A DNA stretch of 64,000 nt from Symsagittifera roscoffensis (lineage: Eukaryota > Xenacoelomorpha > Acoela > Convolutidae). This document shows positions 31,826 to 44,179 of this stretch, one piece after another. The DNA lies in the NCBI RefSeq assembly GCF_963678635.1, contig NC_087066.1, positions 23,035,996-23,099,995 of the forward strand, written 5' to 3'. Position numbers and translations under genes: made by a program. The stretch's first letter is position 1, and the number at the start of each line of letters is the position of its first letter. The notes below the pieces were generated by a model that made no database searches, was not told where the DNA came from, and saw nothing but the letters and a program-made list of their open reading frames with translations.

Positions 31826-34710
31826 TTTTTTAGTGAGCACATTTTTTCCCTGTTAATTGGGCCCAACGTTACATATTTTTCATTGCTTTAATTTGATCAA
31901 GGGACTTGATTCAACTTAAGTTTTTTCCATTAGATAGTCAAGACCCAATGCTTAAATCTAATGCACAATGATACTTTCTGATGAATTTGAAATGTTTTAG
32001 TGAAGTAGTTTTGCATAAAAATTTATTTACAACAAACCTTTTGTTTTTTCAGTTGATAAACTCAAGGCATTTTTTTGTTGAAATCTTTCCAAGATTTGTT
32101 TTTTTTTGTGTTAGATGCAACAACCTATTTTAACTAGTCATTAACCAATATTTGGTTTGCAAATATGAATTTCGCGCCGAGTGTATTACACGGTTAAACC
32201 ATCAAACTTCGGTTTCTAGGACTTTTTAAAATGATTTTTATATAACTTTATTGAAATTTATTTTGTTTTTTAACTTGAACTTTTTTGTTTTAGTCGAAAT
32301 TATAATTGCGGAAATTTAAATTTAGTGTCATTTGTTTGCGTCTGATTTTACCGCGCGTGTCTTGAAAATCACGCGCGGTAAAGCTCTGGTGCTTTTTGTA
32401 CCGTTTTTTATTTGTAAAGATCTGACTTGCATTGCCGCGATACTGCACCACCAGCATGAGTGGTGTTTTTGTAAAATGACGAACCCTTGATTTTGACACT
32501 TGCGTTATTGATAATTCCTTTGATAATTTATGAAGGACCCTGAGGCAATCTTATCATTCCATGAAATGGATTTTGCTTATCAACACAAATTTTTGTATTC
32601 TTTTTATGGCCCCATTAAAAGTATCCAAGTTAAAGTGCTGCTAAAACTTCAATCAACTGCGCTTTCTTTTATGTTTTACTTTGAGTAGTAAGAAGCACAA
32701 CTCCTAAAATTAAAAATTTGTCCTGATTCAGTTGTTTTGTGATACTATCAACTGGTTACTTTTAGTTTGAAACCACAGTAACAGTTTTTTTTTTCAAATC
32801 ATATCATGACGGAAAAAAAACAAATCATTTTACCTTTAATCTTTAAATCATTGACGGAGCAAACTTTGACAGTTTTTACAACCCTGTCTGTACGTTAGGT
32901 TTCTTCCTTTATCATGGACATATCCTATTACGATCTGTTATCGGTGTTCAAGTTTCGAGATTTTCATGCCTTAAAACAGGTTAGAATTCTTTCATCAACA
33001 AACAGACCAGAGTGACGGCAAGAGAGGCTCCCATAGCCGAATAATTCCTATGTAAAATCACATACGTTTGCACTTAAAGCGAACTGAGCCTACTGCTAAC
33101 TGTAGCAATCTCTTCATGGTTTTCAGTGCAATATCCTTAGTTTTCCATAATTTCTAAAGTTTTCTGATTGTTTGCTTTGCATTTATGAATTTAAGTAGAA
33201 CAATGTTGTACAGACTACTAAACGAAAATATTTTATCAAAGGAGTTTAAAAAAGTTTTCACACTCCCTTGTGTTTGTTTATACAATGGTTTCTTCAATTT
33301 GTTTTCAAGGAACTTAAAAACCATTTTGTTCAATTTGTCCTATGAATACCCAGGTAGAGAGAGAAATAGATGCAGTGGTATGTCTTTCTCTTTTTTTTTG
33401 TTTCACTGGACAAACGTGCTACTTAACTTTCTATTGACGTAAGCTTTTTCTATGGAAACTCCTTTTGTCTTTGCTCGTTTTCAAACTCAAAGTTTTTTTG
33501 TTAAAATATCTCCCAAGTTTTAACACGACATAGTTGTTAAGGTCATTTAATAATTTTTTTTTTCAATTTCATCAAATTTTTTATCAAATCCACGCTGCTC
33601 TACCACTCTTGCCTTGCTTTACTTGTCACCTAAGTTATTCTCGTCAACCATAGCTTTGTTTATCATTCCAGTTTTGATATCTATAGCTAAAATTTATCAA
33701 CGACTTAGTCCTAAAAAACCTTTTATCTTGCGTTTTTAAAAAAAAAAACACTTATCAAGACACTGAAAAGTGTAATTGACACTTATGTCAGACAAGTAAA
33801 ACAAAAGTAAGACCAACATTGGTTTTCACAATGGTTTTCTTTTTTGTACCCGATATCACAATGCTGGCGACAATTGTTGCGTTTTTTTTACTTTTTCTCG
33901 CAGCCAGGATGGCAACATACGAGGCTCAAAGCAAAGGTTAACAAAAACAACAATAGTTTAAGTAAGTTCCATCCAGTTGCTTCCTATCTATTCTTTTCAC
34001 CAGTGCCTTCCTCCTTGTTTGAAACGACCTGTTTTTAGATGATCTTGTCATTCAAACCAGTCCGGGTAGATTTATCTGATTCTCCAATATCAACCTGAGT
34101 TTTGTTAAACATGATGGAGCTCCAGATATTCTTTCAGTAGCTCTTAATTGAATTTTGCTTCCGCAACTTTTTTGATAGGAGCTGCTCGGTCAGGGGAATG
34201 AACAAATTACCAATTTTTCTCAGAGAGCATTTCTTCAAAATCAAGCAAACTCTTTCTACTATATATGGTTTTGTTTTTCACGGTTTTCTTCTTCAGATAA
34301 TTTGAAAGATCTTCAGGGCTGCCACGTCGTTGCATTTATCGACGTCAACTCGAAGTTTTCTTTGCATTTTGATAATTACATTCCATTTAACTCAATAACA
34401 CTTATGTAATTAATTAGAAAAATTGAATTATTTCTATTACATTTCAGTGTAAAAATTAAATGATTTGTTGCACTAATTATTTTTTTTTCGTCTATTGATA
34501 GTAAACTATTGCAAGCTGACTGGATTGTTTTTTTTTCGCTCGCCCACTAGCTTTACCTGCTTTTTTAGCCTCAGCAGTAGAAGCAAAAGATACTTAAAGC
34601 CAGGTTTTTGATTTGGAGCACGCGGATGGAATATTTACTGATGCATTAAAAAAATTTTGATTAAGCCTTAAGCTTTTTAACTTGGGCACGTTTAGTGAGC
34701 ACATAAAATT
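31826..34710 (+). repeat. Block B1 (first of three tandem copies)
   Basis: Begins TTTAGTGAGCAC then TTTTTTCCCTGTTAATTGGG and ends at the next such start (34711). It lacks about 310 bp present in B2/B3 near 35250-35560. An 11-bp inverted copy of TACCGCGCGTG fills the junction, making a hairpin at 32349-32380. Near its end (33844-34600) plus-strand frames correspond to the retroelement remnant described for B5. Minus-strand frames (32290-32499 and others) recur in the other copies. Confidence 0.85.
32349..32380. repeat. 11-bp GC-rich hairpin at a deletion junction
   Basis: TACCGCGCGTG and CACGCGCGGTA flank a 10-nt loop. In B2 and B3 only the left arm is present (35234-35244 and 38382-38392), followed by sequence missing here. 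The right arm is therefore an inverted filler created together with the deletion. Confidence 0.85.
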
Positions 34711-37700
34711 GTTTAGTGAGCACTTTTTTTCCCTGTTAATTGGGTCCAACGTCACAATTTTTTCATTGCTTCAATTTGATCAAGGGACTTGATTCAACTT
34801 AAGTTTTTTTTCCATTAGATAGCCAAGACCCAATGCTTAAATCTAATGCATAATGAGACTTTCTGATGAATTTGAAAGGTTTTAGTGAAGTAATTCTGCA
34901 TAAAAATTTATTTACAACAAACCTTTTGTTTTTTCAGTTGATATACTCAAGGCATTTTTTTGTTGAAATCTTTCCAAGATTTGTTTTTCTTTTGTGTTAG
35001 ATGCAACAACCTATTTTAACTAGTCATTAACCAATATTTGGTTTGCAATTTTGAATTTCCCGCCGAGTGTATTACACGGTTAAACCATCAAACTTTAGTT
35101 TCTAGGACTTTTTAAAATGATTTTTATATAACTTCATTGAGATTTATTTTGTTTCTTAACTTGAACTTTTTTGTTTTAGTCGAAACTATAATTGCGGAAT
35201 TTAAGTTTAGCGTCATTTGTTTGCGTCTGAGTTTACCGCGCGTGTCTTGAATCGGTCCTTTTTTCTAGATGTGAAGTGTTTTTATTGTCAGTAGCTCGTC
35301 ATTGATGTTCTTTTGGTCTATAATCACTCAAAATACTCTTTCTCTTGTGCCCTTAAATCCAACTTGCCTGAAATGCTGTCCAGCAGGTGAGCCCGTGTTT
35401 TGCTGTCATCTCTTGTAGTGGTAAATTGCTGTCGAACCATATGACCGTTAGAAGTGAAGTTACAACTTGGAATCTTGTTAACCATTTTTGACATAAGCCC
35501 TTCCATAAATGATTTCATTAGGAAAAAAAAAATTTCCTAAACATTTTGTTGCTGAATAAAAATGGTGTTTTTTGTACTGTTTTTTATTTCTAAAGATCTG
35601 AATTGCATTGCCGCGATACTGCACCACCAGCATGAGTGGTGTTTTTGTAAGGTGACGAACCCTTGATTTTGGTACTTGCATTATTGATAATTCCTTTGAT
35701 GATTTATCAAGGACCCTGAGGCAATCTTATCATTCCATGAAATGGATTTCGCTTATCAACACAAATTTTTGTATTCTTTTTATGGCCCCATCAAAAGTAT
35801 TCAAGTTAAAACGCTGCTAAAACTTCAATCAACTGCGCTTTCTTTTAGGTTTTACTTTGAATAGTAAGGAGCTGAACTGGTTACTTTTAGTTTGAAACCA
35901 CAGTAACAATTTTTTTTTTCAAATCACATCATGACGGAAAAAAAACAAATCATTTTACCTTTAATCTTTAAATAATTGACGGAGCAAACTTTGACAGTTT
36001 TTACAACCCTGTCTGTACGTTAGGTTTCTTCCTTTATCATGGACATATCCTATTACGATCTGTTATCGGTGTTCAAGTTTCGAGATTTTCATGCCTTAAA
36101 ACAGGTTAGAGTTTTTTCATCAACAAATAGACCAGAGTGACGGCAAGAGAGGCTCCCATAGCCAAATAATTCCTATGTAAAGCCACATACGTTTGCATTT
36201 AAAGCGAACTGAGCCTACTGCTAACTGTAGCAATCTCTTCATGGTTTTCAGTGCAATATCCTTAGTTTTCCATAATTTCTAAAGTTTTCTGATTGTTTGT
36301 TTTGCATTTATGAATTTAAGTAGAACAATGTTGTACAGACTGTTAAATCAGACTACTAAACGAAAATAATTCATCAAAGGAGTTTTAAAAAGTTTTCACA
36401 CTCCCTTGTGTTTGTTTATACAATGGTTTCTTCAATTTGTTTTCAAGGAACTTAAAAACCGTTTTGTTCAATTTGTCCTATGAATACCCAGGTAGAGAGA
36501 GAAATAGATGCAGTGGTATGTCTTTCTCTTTTTTTTTGTTTCACTGGACAAACGTGCCACTTAACTTTCTATTGACGTAAGCTTTTTCTATGGAAATTCC
36601 TTTTGTCTTTGCTCGTTTTCAAACTCAAAGTTGTTTTGTTAAATATCTCCCAAGTTTTAACACGCTATAGTTGTTAAGGTCATTTAATAATTTTTTTTTT
36701 TCAATTTCATCAAATTTTTTTATCAAATCCACGCTGCTCTACCACTCTTGCCTTGCTTTACTTGTCACCTAAGTTATTCTCGTCAACCATAGCTTTGTTT
36801 ATCATTCCAGTTTTGATATCTATAGCTAAAATTTATCAACGACTTAGTCCTAAAAAACCTTTTATCTTGCGTTTTTTTAAAAAAAAAACACTTATCAAGA
36901 CACTGAAAAGTGTAATTGACACTTATGTCAGACAAGTAAAACAAAAGTAAGACCAACATTGGTTTTCACAATGGTTTTCTTTTTTGTACCCGATATCACA
37001 ATGCTGGCGACAATTGTTGCGTTTTTTTTTTACTTTTTCTCGCAGCCAGGATGGCAACATACGAGGCTCAAAGCAAAGGTTAACAAAAACAACAATAGTT
37101 TAAGTAAGTTCCATCCAGTTGCTTCCTATCTATTTTTTTCACCAGTGCCTTCCTCCTTGTTTGAAACGACCTGTTTTTAGATGATCTTGTCATTCAAACC
37201 AGACCGGGTAGGTTTATCTGATTCTCCAATATCAACCTGAGTTTTGTTGAACATGATGGAGCTCCAGATATTCTTTCAGTAGCTCTTAATTGAATTTTGC
37301 TTCCGCAACCTTTTTGATAGGAGCTGCTCGGTCAGGGAATGAACAAATTACCAATTTTTCTCACAGAGCATTTCTTCAAAATCAAGCAAACTCTTTCTAC
37401 TATAGTACACTATGGTTTTGTTTTTCACGGTTTTCTTCTTCAGATAATTTGAAAGATCTTCAGGGCTGCCACGTCGTCGCATTTATTGACGTCAACTCGA
37501 AGTTTTCTTTGCATTTTGATAATTACATTCCATTTAACTCAATAACACTTATGTAATTAATTAGAAAAATTGAATTATTTCTATTACATTTCAGTGTAAA
37601 AATTAAATGATTTGTTGCACTAATTAAATTTTTTTTTTCGTCTATTGATATTCAACTATTGCAAGCTGACTGGATTGTTTTTTTTCGCTCGTCCACTAGC

Positions 37701-37860
37701 GTTACCTGCTTTTTTAGCCTCAGCAGTAGAAGCAAAATATACTTAAAGCCAGGTTTTTGATTTGGAGCACGCGGATGGAAAGTTTACTGATGCATTAAAA
37801 AAATTTTGATTAAGCCTTAAGCTTTCTAACTTGGGCACGTCTAGTGAGCACATAAAAATT
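34711..37860 (+). repeat. Block B2 (second tandem copy)
   Basis: About 3150 bp, very similar to B3 and B1. Minus-strand frames 35324-35518 (TRAHLLDSISGKLDLRAQEK) and 35478-35681 (RVRHLTKTPLMLVVQYRGNA) are repeated in B3 at 38468-38668 and 38628-38831. Plus-strand frames near the end (36959-37180, 37290-37556) correspond to the retroelement remnant. Homopolymer length changes shift frames between copies, so none of them is functional. Confidence 0.85.
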
Positions 37861-40800
37861 TTTAGTGAGCACTTTTTTTCCCTGTTAATTGGGTCCAACG
37901 TCACAATTTTTTCATTGCTTCAATTTGATCAAGGGACTTGATTCAACTTAAGTTTTTTTTCCATTAGATAGCCAAGACCCAATGCTTAAATCTAATGCAT
38001 AATGAGACTTTCTGATGAATTTGAAAAGTTTTATTGAAGTAGTTCTGCATAAAAAATTATTTACAACAAACCTTTTGTTTTTTCAGTTGATATACTCAAG
38101 GCATTTTTTTGTTGAAATCTTTCCAAGATTTGTTTTTGTTTTATGTGAGATGCAACAACCTATTTTAACTAGTCATTAACCAATATTTGGTTTGCAATTT
38201 TGAATTTTGCGCCGAGTGTATTACACGGTTAAACCATCAAACTTCAGTTTCTAGGACTTTTTAAAATGATTTTTATATAACTTCATTGAGATTTATTTTG
38301 TTTCTTAACTTGAACTTTTTTGTTTTAGTCGAAACTATAATTGCGGAAATTTAAATTTAGCGTCATTTGTTTGCGTCTGAGTTTACCGCGCGTGTCTTGA
38401 ATCGGTCCTTTTTTCTAGATGTGAAGTGTTTTTATTGTCAGTAGCTCGTCATTGATGTTCTTTTGGTCTATAACCACTCAAAATACTCTTTCTCTTGTGC
38501 CCTTAAATCCAACTTGCCTGAAATGCTGTCCAGCAGGTGAGCCCGTGTTTTGCTGTCATCTCTTGTAGTGGTAAATTGTTGTCGAACCATATGACCGTTA
38601 GAAGTGGAGTCACAACTTGGAATCTTGTTAACCATTTTTGACATAAGCCCTTCCATAAATGATTTCATTAGGAAAAAAAAAATTTTCTAAACATTTTGTT
38701 GCTGAATAAAAATGGTGTTTTTTGTACTGTTTTTTATTTCTAAAGATCTGAATTGCATTGCCGCGATACTGCACCACCAGCATGAGTGGTGTTTTTGTAA
38801 GGTGACGAACCCTTGATTTTGACACTTGCATTATTGATAATTCCTTTGATGATTTATCAAGGACCCTGAGGCAATCTTATCATTCCATGAAATGGATTTC
38901 GCTTATCAACACAAATTTTTGTATTTTTTTTATGGCCCCATCAAAAGTATTCAAGTTAAAACGCTGCTAAAACTTCAATCAACTGCGCTTTCTTTTAGGT
39001 TTTACTTTGAATAGTAAGGAGCTGAACTGGTTACTTTTAGTTTGAAACCACAGTAACAATTTTTTTTTCAAATCATATCATGACGGAAAAAACCAAATCA
39101 TTTTACCTTTAATCTTTAAATCATTGACGGAGCAAACTTTGACAGTTTTTACAACCCTGTCTGTACGTTAGGTTTCTTCCTTTATCATGGACATATCCTA
39201 TTACGATCTGTTATCGGTGTTCAAGTTTCGAGATTTTCATGCCTTAAAACAGTTTTTTCATCAACAAATAGACCAGAGTGACGGCAAGAGAGGCCCCCAA
39301 TTCCAAATAATTCCTATGTAAAGCCACATACGCTTGCATTTAAAGCAAACTGAGCCTACTGCTAACTGTAGCAATCTCTTCATGGTTTTCAGTGCAATAT
39401 CCTTAGTTTTCCATAATTTCTAAAGTTTTCTGATTGTTTGTTTTGCATTTATGAATTTAAGTAGAACAATGTTGTACAGACTGTTAAATCAGACTACTAC
39501 ACGAAAATATTTCATCAAAGGAGTTTAAAAAAGTTTTCACACTCCCTTGTGTTTGTTTATACAATGGTTTCTTCAATTTGTTTTCAAGGAATTTAAAAAC
39601 CGTTTTGTTCAATTTGTCCTATGAATACCCAGGTAGAGAGAGAAATAGATGCAGTGGTATGTCTTTCTCTTTTTTTTTGTTTCACTGGACAAACGTGCCA
39701 CTTAACTTTCTATTGACGTAAGCTTTTTCTATGGAAACTCCTTTTGTCTTTGCTCGTTTTCAAACTCAAAGTTTTTTTGTTAAATTATCTCCCAAGTTTT
39801 AACACGACATAGTTGTTAAGGTCATTTAATAAATTTTTTTTTCAAATTCATCAAATTTTTTATCAAATCCACGCTGCTCTACCACTCTTGCCTTGCTTTA
39901 CTTGTCACCTAAGTTATTCTCGTCAACCATAGCTTTGTTTATCATTCCAGTTTTGATATCTATAGCTAAAATTTATCAACGACTTAGTCCTAAAAAACCT
40001 TTTATCTTGCGTTTTTAAAAAAAAAACACTTATCAAGACACTGAAAAGTCTAATTAAACACTTTTATTAGACAAGTAAAACAAAAGTAAGTCCAACATTG
40101 TTTTCCACAATGTTTTTCTTTTTTGTACCCGATATCAGAATGCTGGCGACAATTGTTGCGTTTTTTTTTACTTTTTTCCTGCAGCCAGGATGGCAACATA
40201 CGAGGCTCCAAGCAAAGGTTAACAAAAATAACAATAGTTTAAGTAAGTTCCATCCAGTTGCTTTCTATCTATTCTTTTTACCAGTGCCTTCCTCCTTGTT
40301 TCAAATGATCTGTTTTTAGATGATCTTGTCATTCGGACCAGTCCAGCTAGGTTTATCTGATTCTCCAATATCAACCTGAGTTTTGTTAAACTTGATGGAG
40401 CTCCAGATAATCTTTCAGTAGCTCTTAATTGTGCTTCCGCTACCTTTTTGATAGGAGCTGCTTGGTCAGGAGAATGAACAAATTACCAATTTTTCTCAGA
40501 GAGCTTTTCTTCAAAATCAAGCAGGCTCTTTCTACTATAGTACACTATTGTTTTGTTTGGCACGGTTTTCTTCTTCAGATAATTTGAAAGATCTTCAGGG
40601 CTGCCAAGTCGTCGGATTTATCGACGTCAACTCGAAGTTTTCTTTGAATTTTGATAATTACGTTCCACTTTACTCAATAACATTTATGCAATTAATTAGA
40701 AAAATTGAATTATTTCTATTACATTTCATTGTAAAAATTAAATTAGTTGTTGTAGTAATTAAAATTTTGTTTCTTTTTCTTCTATTGATAATCAACTTTT

Positions 40801-40965
40801 GCAAACTGACTGGATTGTTTTTTTTCGCTCGCCCACTAGCTTTACTTGCTTTTTTAGCCTCAGCAGTAGAGGCAAAAGATACTTAAAGCCAGACTTTTGA
40901 TTTGGAGCACGCGGATAGAATATTTACTGAGGCATTAAAAAAGTTTGATTGATTAAGCCTTAAGC
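37861..40965 (+). repeat. Block B3 (third tandem copy, joined to C1)
   Basis: About 3.1 kb, 90 per cent or more identical to B2 by eye. Two overlapping signals lie at its end. On the minus strand an 87-codon open frame (40222-40482) reads KKVAEAQLRATERLSGAPSS and LRLILENQINLAGLVRMTRS. On the plus strand the antisense frames include FLDDLVIRTSPARF and, further on, ARPLALLAFLASAVEAKDT (within 40548-40886), which fits the conserved LAxPAFLASA segment of RLE-type LINE proteins. Confidence 0.85.
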
Positions 40966-41755
40966 TTTTTAACTTTTTAACTTAAAAAAAATAGACAATG
41001 TACATTTTTGATAGCAAAAAGTCTGAGTTGATTTTGAAACTAGAGGGTTCAGATGAAAAAAATGCATTGTTCACCAGGATAAATTCAATTCGTTTCTCGT
41101 TGGTTGATTTACGTCCCGGTTTTTGAAAAACTCTAAAATAAAAGTTGACAAAAAGTCTGCCTCGAAACTTTTAGAAAAATTTAGGGGCGCTTGTCAAAAA
41201 AAAGGTACCCAAAGATGGATGGCATGGCGTATTTTGCCTGAAACAAATGCGGATTTGCTGGAATTCAACTTTGAATAGCCTAAAATTGCGCAGTTTCGCC
41301 TTCACTCACATTCCTTTGGTTTTTGAGCCACGACAACTCCACAGGGCAAGCCAGAAGCGACCAGACAGTTTTACCCTCGTCCCATAGGTTGCTGACAGGC
41401 AGCTCCTGTATAACTAAACAATAGTTGACTCCCCTGGTCTTAAGAAAAGCCGTTGGTCGGTTTGTAGCTCTGGAACGGCGGCGGCCGATGCGGAAGATCA
41501 AAAACCTGAAAAAAGTAGAGGTCCAACTGATGATGTATTTTTTCAACCTATAGCGTTTGAACTTCAGAGTCCTACCGGCACTAGCGCTGAGTTTTTTCTA
41601 AGTAAATTTTTTAAGAACTTGAGCACAAGTACTGAGGAACCCACGGCAGGGTGTTTCGTTGAGCAAAAAAATCGCCTCGCAAAAAAAGTTGCGAACACTG
41701 CCTGTGTACCAGGCACTATTAATGACAAAACTAAATTGAAGTTTTTTTAGAGACA
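40820..41755 (+). pseudogene. Restriction-like-endonuclease LINE C-terminus, copy 1
   Basis: Plus-strand frames in order: LALLAFLASAVEAKDT (about 40840-40886), FTHIPLVFEPRQLHRASQKR then RPDSFTLVP (41300-41375), SGTAAADAEDQKPEK (41470-41515), then an open stretch with FFQPIAFELQSPTGTSAEFF and AGCFVEQKNRLAKKVANTAC followed by VPGT (41540-41716). In a widespread family of invertebrate non-LTR elements the C-terminus carries KRPDGLTLVPW, a WDxT segment about 15 residues later, then FxPIAFETxGP and QRxNAACxLGT, in this order. The Arg-Pro-Asp resembles the restriction-like endonuclease of R2-type LINEs. Two stops and a missing Trp/Asp make this copy dead. The enzyme would cleave target DNA for retrotransposition. 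Confidence 0.6.
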
Positions 41756-43210
41756 AGGAAACGACTGCTCAGCTTGGTAAAAGTATTTGATATACCTGTA
41801 GCCTCAATTCAAGTCAATCTGTACGAACTTCTTTCATTTTTTTCGGGAAAGTGTTAGTTTTCTCAATCAGGTTGCTTGTTTTCTCAACCATCTGACTCAT
41901 CACTTTTTCATGTTTCACTTTATTTTTCCTAATTTTTGAATTTGCCCTGGTTTTTGAGTGGGTAAATTCATGAAAAACCAAAAAAAAAACAATTTTTTTT
42001 TTCAAATTGAAATGTTAAGATTAAAAATTAAGTTTGCGTAAATTGCGAACATAAAACATGAATGTAATTATCAAATAAATCGAAGAATACAATGAATGAA
42101 TTCAATATTGCTTTCAGAAAAACTTATATTCATTCAACCCAATTTTTTCATAGGCCGCCACTGTGTTATCTTTTGAGTTTATGAAAAAATATGTAGGTCT
42201 GAATTCAATTGTATAGAATGTTGGCGCGTTTGCGAGTGTCTTATGTTTGCTTAAGGTGTTCCAAATTAGCAGAGCTCTCATAAACAATGATTTTAAAAAA
42301 ATTTAGCTTTACGATGTCAAATTGAGTTTTTTTGCTCGATAACGTTCACCTAATTGATTAAATGGATAATCTAAGCTGATATAGATGGTAAGGATTTTTT
42401 TTGAAGTTTTAGGAAATAGCAATCAAGGAAAAAAGTAATCGCCAATCATTTTTCTTATTTTTCTAAAGTAGGATCGTATTTACGACGGTTACCTTGAGTT
42501 TTCGCAGCCAATATTGTTTTTTTTTTGCAAGCTGACTTTCAATAGTAACAGTTTTTTTTATTGATTGCAATGTTTTCGTACCTTACGCCGTTTTCTAAGC
42601 ATACTTTTGTAATTGAAAGCGTGTGTTTTATCGATTACAACTTCAATATAACTGACCAATGGTTTTTCTTCAGTCAATTTTTTTTTCGAAACGGGAAAAA
42701 ACATTTTTGTAATTTTTTTGATCTTAATTTATTTTTTGAGTATGATTAATTATCTTTTGTTTTGTCATACAGTTGTAGTGAATTTGCTTTGAAGTATCTC
42801 ACAACAAGAAATTCACAGCTATGTTCAAATTGTTTGGTATCTTTTTTTGGATTTTTGCTAGCAAGATTATGCAATGGATCTTCAGCGTATTGAACAAATT
42901 TTTGGTATCTGTTGGCTTCGATCATTTGGGTTGAAATTAAAACTGAATATTCCAGCGATTTTACCTTGCATACGCCTTAAAGTGAATTCTGTGCCGTCTA
43001 TTGCTCACAAAATTGTCAAGCAGAACAAGTTCGAGAGGAAATAGTTTTTGCTTATAGAGAAATTTTTCGAAATCTTGTGATATTGCCCCGTGAGTGAAAT
43101 AGCTGTTTTTTTTCTGGTTGCTCAGAGTGGTCATTTTTTGTTTTCAGGAGTAACAAAAATTGTTCTAAGGTTGACCAGAATTTTGTAAACTTAATTTAAC
43201 CAAAATACCA
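40966..43210 (+). repeat. Macro-repeat block C1
   Basis: Matches C2 (53853-55912) over its length from about 41150, and C3 more weakly. The first part carries the endonuclease remnant. The rest (about 41760-43200) is AT-rich and probably a 3' untranslated region. It includes a conserved stretch around 42865-43040 (GCAAGATTATGCAATGGATC...GTCAAGCAGAACAAGTTCG) that is a frame only in C2. Confidence 0.8.
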
Positions 43211-43527
43211 GTCCATCAACCATGAGCTCCTCAAATCAATTTCAAAATTTATCTGAAAAAAAACCAGATTAATTCTATGTAAGAAGTTTGAAAATGGCAA
43301 CTGTCAAACTTGTCGATATCCGATTAAAATTTAATTCCAATCAAAATCAACAAATAAAACACCTAAAAATTAGTTTCCGTAGGTTTTTTTTTCGGGGCAT
43401 TTTTCTGGTCGAACAGGTTACAGATATCAGGGGTTGTCGCATTCTTCAAGGTATTCATTCACCAGAGCTTCAAAATTTATCACCCCCATGTCGCCGACGG
43501 GCTTCCTGCGTGACAGCAGTTTGGATA

Positions 43528-44165
43528 ATTGCGCATTTGAACAAGCCCGGTAGTTTTATTTAACAATTATGAAATTTTGAAACCAACAAGCTTTGTCAAT
43601 AAAACTAGAAATTTTGAAACTAATAACATTGATATGACCATTCAAACTAAAAATGCTGACCAAATTAGTTTTTTGAGCTCTCCCAAATCACTATAAAGGC
43701 CCTATTTTGACCAAATTTTCTGCGCCGCAGCCAAATGTTTGGAAAAAATTACGGGCCAAAAAAAAAGCTTTTTTAGGGTCTTTTTGAAAAAATTTCACAT
43801 AAAAATTGCGTTTTTTCGGCGCGCTACCCCTCTAAATTAGTAATTAAAAAAAACATTTATGGCATTTTTTAAAAACTTTTAGGGTCCCTCCGCCACAAAT
43901 GGATATCTCAAAATAGTACAAAGGTGGGACTCTTTGGTTCGGCAGGGGTTCGAATCCCTGAGAGGGGAGGGGCTCCGCCAAACCCCCCCCCCCTCCTCAA
44001 ATCTGCTGAGGAATTCAACATAATTTCAATACAGCCATTGATCTAACTGAATCAGATGTAAATAAAGCCCTGAAGTTATTCATAGGTGTTTTATTCACTT
44101 TTTACTCAAGGCTTAGCTGGTCCCTTGTGAATGGGTTAGTTTAACCAAGCAGATAGTTTAACCAA
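43528..44165 (+). repeat. Macro-repeat block E2
   Basis: Second copy of block E, starting about 320 bp after the end of C1. Contains a perfect pol III B-box consensus GGTTCGAATCC at 43947-43957 (changed by one base in E1) and a C-run at 43983-43993. The hairpin insertion of E1 is absent here. Confidence 0.8.
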
Positions 44166-44179
44166 GCAAATAGTAAATT

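Noticed and set aside
32290-32499. Independent small gene on the minus strand of B1
   Set aside because: Repeated with frame changes in every B copy and without start context or splice signals; better described as part of the repeat.
33835-34038. Secreted peptide with a signal sequence (MLATIVAFF...)
   Set aside because: The T-run length changes the frame between copies, and the B5 version aligns better with retroelement sequence.
40548-40886. 112-codon plus frame as an intact membrane protein
   Set aside because: The hydrophobic part comes from T-rich AT sequence, and the frame is broken in B1 and B2; only the LALLAFLASA end fits a retroelement.
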